Assembly (NCBI GenBank): GCA_947253155.1
Contig: CAMXYK010000021.1
Span: forward strand, 1 to 16,957
Length of the DNA: 16,957 nt
Origin: an uncultured Bifidobacteriaceae bacterium
GTDB lineage: Bacteria; Actinomycetota; Actinomycetes; Actinomycetales; Bifidobacteriaceae
Reading direction: 5' to 3'
Shown: positions 13,590-16,957 of the stretch, piece by piece
Layout: every line of letters begins with the position of its first letter
Position numbering within the stretch: position 1 is the stretch's first letter
The notes under the pieces: model-generated
Database searches by the model: none
Told to the model about the DNA's origin: nothing
What the model saw: the letters and a program-made list of their open reading frames with translations, nothing else
Position numbers and translations under genes: made by a program

Positions 13590-15509
13590 ATGACGACTTT
13601 TGATAGAGCGAATTTGCCGCAATCCGTGCGCACAAACGGCGCTACACCAAACCCTTGGTGGGCGAATGCAGTTGTGTATCAGATTTATCCGCGAAGCTTC
13701 CAGGATACTAACGGCGACGGCATTGGCGATTTGAGGGGAATCACTTCGCGCCTCGACTATTTGGCTGATTTAGGCGTTGACGTGCTTTGGCTTAGCCCTG
13801 TTTACAAGTCTCCACAAGACGACAACGGTTACGATATTTCCGATTATCAAGATATCGATCCGCTTTTTGGCACTTTGGAAGATATGGACGAACTTTTGGC
13901 TGGCGCTCACGAGCGTGGGCTTAAAGTCGTGATGGATTTGGTAGTAAATCACACTTCCGACGAGCATTCTTGGTTCCAGGCTTCTAGGGATGCTTCAAGC
14001 GATTACGCGGATTGGTATTGGTGGAGGCCTGCGCGCGAAGGATGCGTTCCTGGAGAGCCAGGCGCGGAGCCGAATAAGTGGGGTTCGTATTTCGGTGGCT
14101 CTGCGTGGACTTACGACCCGAAACGCGGCGAATACTATCTTCACCAGTATTCTCCAAAGCAGCCAGATTTGAATTGGGAAAATCCTGCGGTTCGCTCTGC
14201 AGTGTACAAAATGATGAATTGGTGGATGGATCGCGGAATTGACGGTTTCCGCATGGACGTTATTACGCAAATTTCTAAGCATGTTGATTCTGAAGGCTGC
14301 TTGCCGGGCGAAAATGGGTGCACGATTGAAGATTTGCCAGCCGGAGCCGACGGATATTCTTCTCCATTCCCGTTCTGCTCGGATGGCCCTCGCTTAGACG
14401 AATTCTTGCGTGAGATGCGTGCAAAAGTTTTCGAAGGGCGCGAAGGTTTCTTAACTGTTGGTGAAGCGCCGGGAATTTCAGCGCATCGCAACACTTATAT
14501 TACCGACCCTGCGCACAGCGAACTCGACATGCTGTTCCTGTTCAATCACGTAGATATTGATTGCGAAAACGGCACGAAGTGGAATCCTGTGCCGCTTAAG
14601 CTTACTTCGTTAAAGCGCGTAATGGCCGAGCAACAGCAAGCTGTAGCGGATGCTGGTTGGGCGAGCCTGTTCTTTAATAATCACGATCAGCCGCGTGCGC
14701 TTTCTCGCTGGGGAAGTGAGTCTAGCGACGAGATGCGCGTGCGATCCGCTAAGGCAATTGCAATGCTTCTTCACATGCATCGCGGTACTCCGTACGTGTA
14801 CCAAGGCGAGGAAATTGGTATGACTAACGCGCACTTTACTCGTCTTGAGCAGTATCGCGACTTGGAAGCGTTGAACATGTTTAAGCAGCGCGTAGAAGAA
14901 GCGCATATTCAGTCGGCTGAGTCGATGATGGATGCGCTCGCAAAGCGCGGCCGCGACAACTCTCGAACTCCAATGCAATGGAATGCGTCTAAATACGCGG
15001 GATTTATGCCTTTTAATGTGCAGTCGGTAAATAATGCGGAGCCGTGGATTAGCGTGAATCCTAATTATGTGGATATTAATGCGGCTGAGCAGATGGAAGA
15101 TTCAGATTCCGTTTACGCCTTTTACAAGTATCTAATTGCGTTGCGTCATTCGGAGCCTATTGTTTCTGCTGGTTCTTGGAATTTGGTTGATGCTGATGAC
15201 GAGTGCGTGTATGCGTTTGTGCGAGAGCTTAAATCTGATTGCGCAAAGCGGGAGGATTCTGCGGAAACTGCGGAAATTTCTTCAGAATCTGCTGCGGAAT
15301 CTACAGAACGCATGCTCGTAATAATTAATATGACCGACTCAACTGTTCCTATTCCTGCGCAAAGTGCGAAAATGCTGCAAAATCGCGCTTCTAGCATCTT
15401 TACAGAGCATGACGTAATGGTTACAACCTACGACGTAAATCACGCGCTTATATCGCTTAAAAACGGCACGCTTGCGCCTTGGGAAGGTATCGCCGTTATT
15501 TTGCAATAA
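13590..15509 (+). CDS. GH13 alpha-glucosidase (oligo-1,6-glucosidase type)
   Basis: A cytosolic retaining glycoside hydrolase that removes terminal alpha-linked glucose from short oligosaccharides. The barrel starts at WWANAVVYQIYPRSF (23-37). Conserved region I is DLVVNH (116-121). QPDLNW (191-196) is region V. The nucleophile is D223 in GFRMDVI (219-225), the acid/base is E292 in VGEAPG (290-295), and the transition-state stabiliser is D366 in NNHDQP (363-368). V224, right after the nucleophile, is the residue associated with activity on alpha-1,6 bonds in oligo-1,6-glucosidases; alpha-1,4-specific maltases usually have Thr or Ala there. At 639 residues it is longer than the common length of about 560-600, partly through a Ser/Glu/Ala-rich insert (about 548-573) in the C-terminal beta domain. 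Translation starts after ggggaatgt. It is flanked by no transporter or regulator in the window. Trehalulose or sucrose isomerase activity is a less likely alternative. Confidence 0.92.
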   Translation: MTTFDRANLPQSVRTNGATPNPWWANAVVYQIYPRSFQDTNGDGIGDLRGITSRLDYLADLGVDVLWLSPVYKSPQDDNGYDISDYQDIDPLFGTLEDMDELLAGAHERGLKVVMDLVVNHTSDEHSWFQASRDASSDYADWYWWRPAREGCVPGEPGAEPNKWGSYFGGSAWTYDPKRGEYYLHQYSPKQPDLNWENPAVRSAVYKMMNWWMDRGIDGFRMDVITQISKHVDSEGCLPGENGCTIEDLPAGADGYSSPFPFCSDGPRLDEFLREMRAKVFEGREGFLTVGEAPGISAHRNTYITDPAHSELDMLFLFNHVDIDCENGTKWNPVPLKLTSLKRVMAEQQQAVADAGWASLFFNNHDQPRALSRWGSESSDEMRVRSAKAIAMLLHMHRGTPYVYQGEEIGMTNAHFTRLEQYRDLEALNMFKQRVEEAHIQSAESMMDALAKRGRDNSRTPMQWNASKYAGFMPFNVQSVNNAEPWISVNPNYVDINAAEQMEDSDSVYAFYKYLIALRHSEPIVSAGSWNLVDADDECVYAFVRELKSDCAKREDSAETAEISSESAAESTERMLVIINMTDSTVPIPAQSAKMLQNRASSIFTEHDVMVTTYDVNHALISLKNGTLAPWEGIAVILQ

Positions 15510-16283
15510 TCACTTTGCAATAGTTTCGTCTACTAATTTTGGCAGAGCTTTCGCAATATCTTCGCGAATAATACGCTCTGCCAAATAATCATATTGCGTA
15601 GAGCCCAAGTTCATTATCGTAATCGGCACTCCAGCGCGCGCAGCTAACGGCACGAGGCTGGCAGCTGGAAATACTTCCAGCGTGGAACCAATAACCCACA
15701 GCTCATCCGCTTTTACAATTGCCTGCGCGCTGCGTTCCATAGCGCCTTCCGGAAGTGCTTCTCCAAAATAAACAACGTCTGTTTTTATAAGACCGTTGCA
15801 AGGCATATTCCCGCGGTACGGCAGAGCGCGCCTGCAATGCGGATCTGGATGCTCGTCTAAATCTGCCATAATATCGGCTGTTTTATAGCTTGCGTGGCAG
15901 CTCATGCAATGCGAAGTTCCAATACTTCCGTGAAGATTGACTATAAAGTTTGGATCGTTTCCGGCTTTTTCGTGAAGTGCATCAAAATTTTGTGTGGCTA
16001 TAAGATCGAGCATTCCAGCTTTCTCGAGTTTTACAAGCGCTTTGTGCGCAGTTCCCGGCTGCGCGTTCCACACAGGCGACTCTTTTTGCCATCGCCAAGA
16101 ATATATGCGCTCCTCTTTGCTGCTTAGGAACGCATCTATATCGTATACGCTCATTTGCTCCGGGTGCTTAGTCCAAACGCCGTCCGGGCCGCGAAAGTCG
16201 GGAATGCCTGCGCTTGTGGAGATTCCCGCTCCTGTGAGCACAACAATGTGGTGTGCTTTGTTGCTCGATTGCTTGTTGCTCAT
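15510..16283 (-). CDS. Sir2 family NAD-dependent protein deacylase
   Basis: A cytosolic sirtuin (CobB-like) that removes acetyl or other acyl groups from lysines using NAD+, giving nicotinamide and O-acyl-ADP-ribose. GAGIS (18-22) and GIPDFRG (26-32) form the NAD site. TQNFDALH (97-104) is the variant of the usual TQN(I/V)DGLH. H118 in NLHGS is the catalytic base. Zinc ligands are C126 and C129, then C150 and C162, the second pair set unusually far apart (11 residues between). GSTLEVFPA (199-207) and NLGST (225-229) complete the NAD-binding fold. The 257-residue length is standard, and the start has aggag 7 bases upstream. The stop codon abuts the stop of the convergent alpha-glucosidase. Acetyl-CoA synthetase is the classical bacterial substrate, but nothing here indicates a target. 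Confidence 0.93.
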   Translation of the reverse strand: MSNKQSSNKAHHIVVLTGAGISTSAGIPDFRGPDGVWTKHPEQMSVYDIDAFLSSKEERIYSWRWQKESPVWNAQPGTAHKALVKLEKAGMLDLIATQNFDALHEKAGNDPNFIVNLHGSIGTSHCMSCHASYKTADIMADLDEHPDPHCRRALPYRGNMPCNGLIKTDVVYFGEALPEGAMERSAQAIVKADELWVIGSTLEVFPAASLVPLAARAGVPITIMNLGSTQYDYLAERIIREDIAKALPKLVDETIAK

Positions 16284-16429
16284 TCTTCTTCTCCTGCGTT
16301 CTATTGATATCTTATTTTTATTTTGTTTTATTTTTTATTTATGTTTTTGGTTTTATATTTTTAGTTTTACGCTCTTTATAAATGCTTACTTAATAAGTAT
16401 CTATTTTATATACGTATTTCTTATTTCAT

Positions 16430-16453
16430 AAATAGAGCTCAAAATAGAGCTCA
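16430..16453. repeat. 12-bp tandem repeat
   Basis: Two perfect adjacent copies of aaatagagctca (16430-16441 and 16442-16453). Each contains the 6-bp palindrome gagctc. The repeat lies about 150 bases upstream of the sir2 start and could be an operator pair or a chance duplication. Confidence 0.65.
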
Positions 16454-16514
16454 TTGTTTTGTGCATATCGAATCGTATATCTCATCTTTTTTGCTTTTTT
16501 GTGTATTTTTTGCG

Positions 16515-16542
16515 TTGATTCTGTATTGATTGATGTTTAATG
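16515..16542 (+). promoter_or_regulatory. Candidate promoter ahead of hairpin cluster
   Basis: TTGATT (16515-16520) and TTTAAT (16537-16542) are 16 bases apart, matching sigma70 hexamers at 4 and 5 of 6 positions. Transcription would start near 16549 and run through the hairpin cluster. In A/T-rich DNA such matches arise by chance, so this is tentative. Confidence 0.3.
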
Positions 16543-16689
16543 AAGCTACTTTGATGAGTCTCGTAAGTTTTCAGCATCGTGTATTACGCTCATACACTTT
16601 GCGTGTACTGCTGCTGAGTTTGCGCGAGCGTTGTAGAGCAAGTGCTACCGCATTAAGCTCACTTTAAGTTAATCTTCTTTGGTCATCAG

Positions 16690-16725
16690 ATTACGCTTTC
16701 TTAATTAGTTTAAAGAAAGCGTAAT
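16690..16725. repeat. 13-bp perfect hairpin
   Basis: The arms attacgctttctt (16690-16702) and aagaaagcgtaat (16713-16725) are perfectly complementary around a 10-base loop. No clear U-run follows on either strand, so it is not an obvious terminator. Its 5' arm begins with block A of the composite repeat. Confidence 0.7.
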
Positions 16726-16732
16726 TGTTTGC

Positions 16733-16778
16733 GCGCTTGCGCGGAAAGCCCACTGGGCTTTCCGCATTGAGCAAGCGC
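16733..16778. repeat. Two-part GC-rich hairpin
   Basis: An inner perfect 11-bp stem (16741-16751 with 16755-16765) with the 3-base loop act is stacked directly on an outer 8-bp stem gcgcttgc/gcaagcgc (16733-16740 with 16771-16778), with a one-sided 5-base bulge (attga). This is a very stable structure on either strand. The outer 3' arm is part of block C of the composite repeat. Confidence 0.75.
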
Positions 16779-16781
16779 TAC

Positions 16782-16855
16782 CGCATCGGGTCGCTTTTCG
16801 CGCTACGCTTAAGCGAAAAGCGAATCGATGCGACACGCCCGGTTTTTATGTTTTT
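16782..16855 (+). terminator. Hairpin with delayed U-rich tail
   Basis: Stems cgcatcg/cgatgcg (16782-16788 with 16826-16832) and tcgcttttcgc/gcgaaaagcga (16791-16801 with 16813-16823) stack across a 2x2 internal loop. The plus-strand tail is acacgcccggtttttatgttttt, so the U-run begins about 10 bases after the stem. It is plausible as a rightward terminator, less so because of that gap. Confidence 0.4.
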
Positions 16856-16951
16856 GGGGTTGTTTTTGGTTATTTTTTGTTGGTTTTGGTTGTTGGTTTT
16901 GGTTTTGTGTTGGTTTTTGGGGTGTTTTTTTGTTGTTTTCGACACGCCGGT
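16831..16951. repeat. Short repeat bracketing the G/T tract
   Basis: The sequence cgacacgcc, followed by cggt or ggt, occurs at 16831-16843 and 16940-16951, on either side of the C-free tract. The second copy lies 109 bases after the first and is 6 bases from the window edge, so a longer array might continue outside. Confidence 0.5.
16841..16939. other. 99-base C-free, G/T-rich tract
   Basis: No C occurs on the plus strand between 16841 and 16939, and only two A's (16848 and 16872) interrupt a run of G and T. There are about ten GG or GGGG runs spaced by T-rich loops, including gggg at 16856-16859 and 16919-16922. This could allow two-layer G-quadruplexes on the plus strand. Nothing coding can be inferred from its open frames, since stop codons need an A on the plus strand or a T on the minus strand, and those bases are nearly absent. 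Confidence 0.7.
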
Positions 16952-16957
16952 GTTTTG

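Larger units (their letters stand above)
16583..16786. repeat. Two diverged copies of a composite intergenic repeat
   Basis: Three blocks occur twice in the same order. Block A, attacgct, is at 16583-16590 and 16690-16697. Block B, gtttgcgcg, is at 16618-16626 and 16727-16735. Block C, gagcaagYgctaccgcat, is at 16636-16653 and 16769-16786 with one mismatch. A and B are offset by 107-109 bases. C is offset by 133 because copy 2 carries an extra 25-base hairpin (16741-16765). The sequence between blocks A and B differs but can form a hairpin in both copies. Confidence 0.6.
16549..16855 (+). ncRNA. Candidate structured RNA or long leader
   Basis: Between the candidate promoter and a hairpin followed by ggtttttatgttttt, the plus strand can fold into several stems: gtgtat/atacac (16579-16584 with 16592-16597), a 13-bp stem at 16690-16725, a two-part stem at 16733-16778 and another at 16782-16832. 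It matches none of tmRNA, RNase P, SRP RNA or 6S RNA by the landmarks I know. It might be a small RNA, a leader of a gene beyond the window, or just intergenic repeat DNA. Confidence 0.25.
16284..16957. other. Structured intergenic region beyond sir2
   Basis: I find no supportable gene in these 674 bases. The first 170 or so are A/T-rich and should contain the leftward sir2 promoter, which I cannot pick out. A 12-bp tandem repeat follows at 16430. From about 16515 there is a promoter-like pair, then many hairpins and a duplicated composite repeat to 16832, then a C-free G/T tract to 16939. The right edge cuts off whatever comes next. Confidence 0.65.

Noticed and set aside
16387..16399. Near-palindrome tacttaataagta upstream of sir2
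   Set aside because: It has a single-base centre, is in very A/T-rich DNA and has no partner site, so chance is likely.
16778..16957. Minus-strand frame open from the right edge for about 59 codons, Lys/Asn/Thr/Gln-rich
   Set aside because: The minus strand here is almost without T, so stop codons can hardly occur and a second frame is open too. The frame runs through perfect hairpins with no recognisable domain. A truncated gene tail cannot be fully excluded.

Overview
The window is a stretch of ordinary bacterial chromosome from a low-GC member of the Bifidobacteriaceae. Gardnerella is the best guess, with a related scardovial genus as the alternative. The assignment rests on my recognition of actinobacterial protein types: a dUMP-forming dCTP deaminase, a Tgt with a long N-terminus, an HtrA with a long Gln/Pro-rich cytoplasmic head, and bifidobacterial-type GH13 and Sir2 proteins. 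The genes are AT-rich and intergenic DNA is strongly A/T-biased. I see no prophage, transposase, CRISPR array or integrase, so this looks like core genome.

Layout. Positions 1-343 hold no gene, only a diverged direct repeat and hairpins that include the terminator of the minus-strand gene dcd (344-925). Next, also on the minus strand, is a P-type Ca2+-transport ATPase (1169-4156) with its own terminator. A 311-base divergent gap separates it from rlmB (4468-5457, +). A GT-C membrane glycosyltransferase (5592-7334, +) converges on an HtrA/DegP-like protease (7420-9168, -) across a strong two-way terminator. htrA diverges from tgt (9253-10578, +). A tRNA-Leu(CAG) gene at 10672-10754 follows with a clear promoter and terminator. 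An alpha/beta-hydrolase esterase (10890-11660) and the tRNA adenosine deaminase gene tadA (11712-12176) come next, then a ketopantoate-reductase-family gene (12382-13350) with a near-consensus promoter, a leader of about 120 nt and a perfect Shine-Dalgarno. A GH13 alpha-glucosidase (13590-15509, +) ends on the base next to the stop codon of a convergent Sir2 deacylase (15510-16283, -). Positions 16284-16957 hold no convincing gene but are the most structured DNA in the window.

Functional themes. Three loci concern translation: rlmB (23S rRNA 2'-O-methylation), tgt and tadA (both wobble position 34 of tRNA), plus tRNA-Leu itself. dcd feeds dUMP to thymidylate synthesis. The ATPase, the glycosyltransferase and HtrA act at the membrane or cell surface. 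The alpha-glucosidase releases glucose from oligosaccharides. Most genes appear to be transcribed singly; only the esterase-tadA pair looks like an operon.

What deserves attention. I did not find a recognisable new defence or biosynthetic system. The best candidate for something undescribed is the 16.5-16.96 kb region: two diverged copies of a composite repeat, hairpins able to form mutually exclusive pairings, a plausible upstream promoter, and a 99-base stretch with no C that is nearly all G and T and is bracketed by a short repeat. It could be a structured RNA, a regulatory leader for a gene beyond the window, or a lineage-specific intergenic repeat element.
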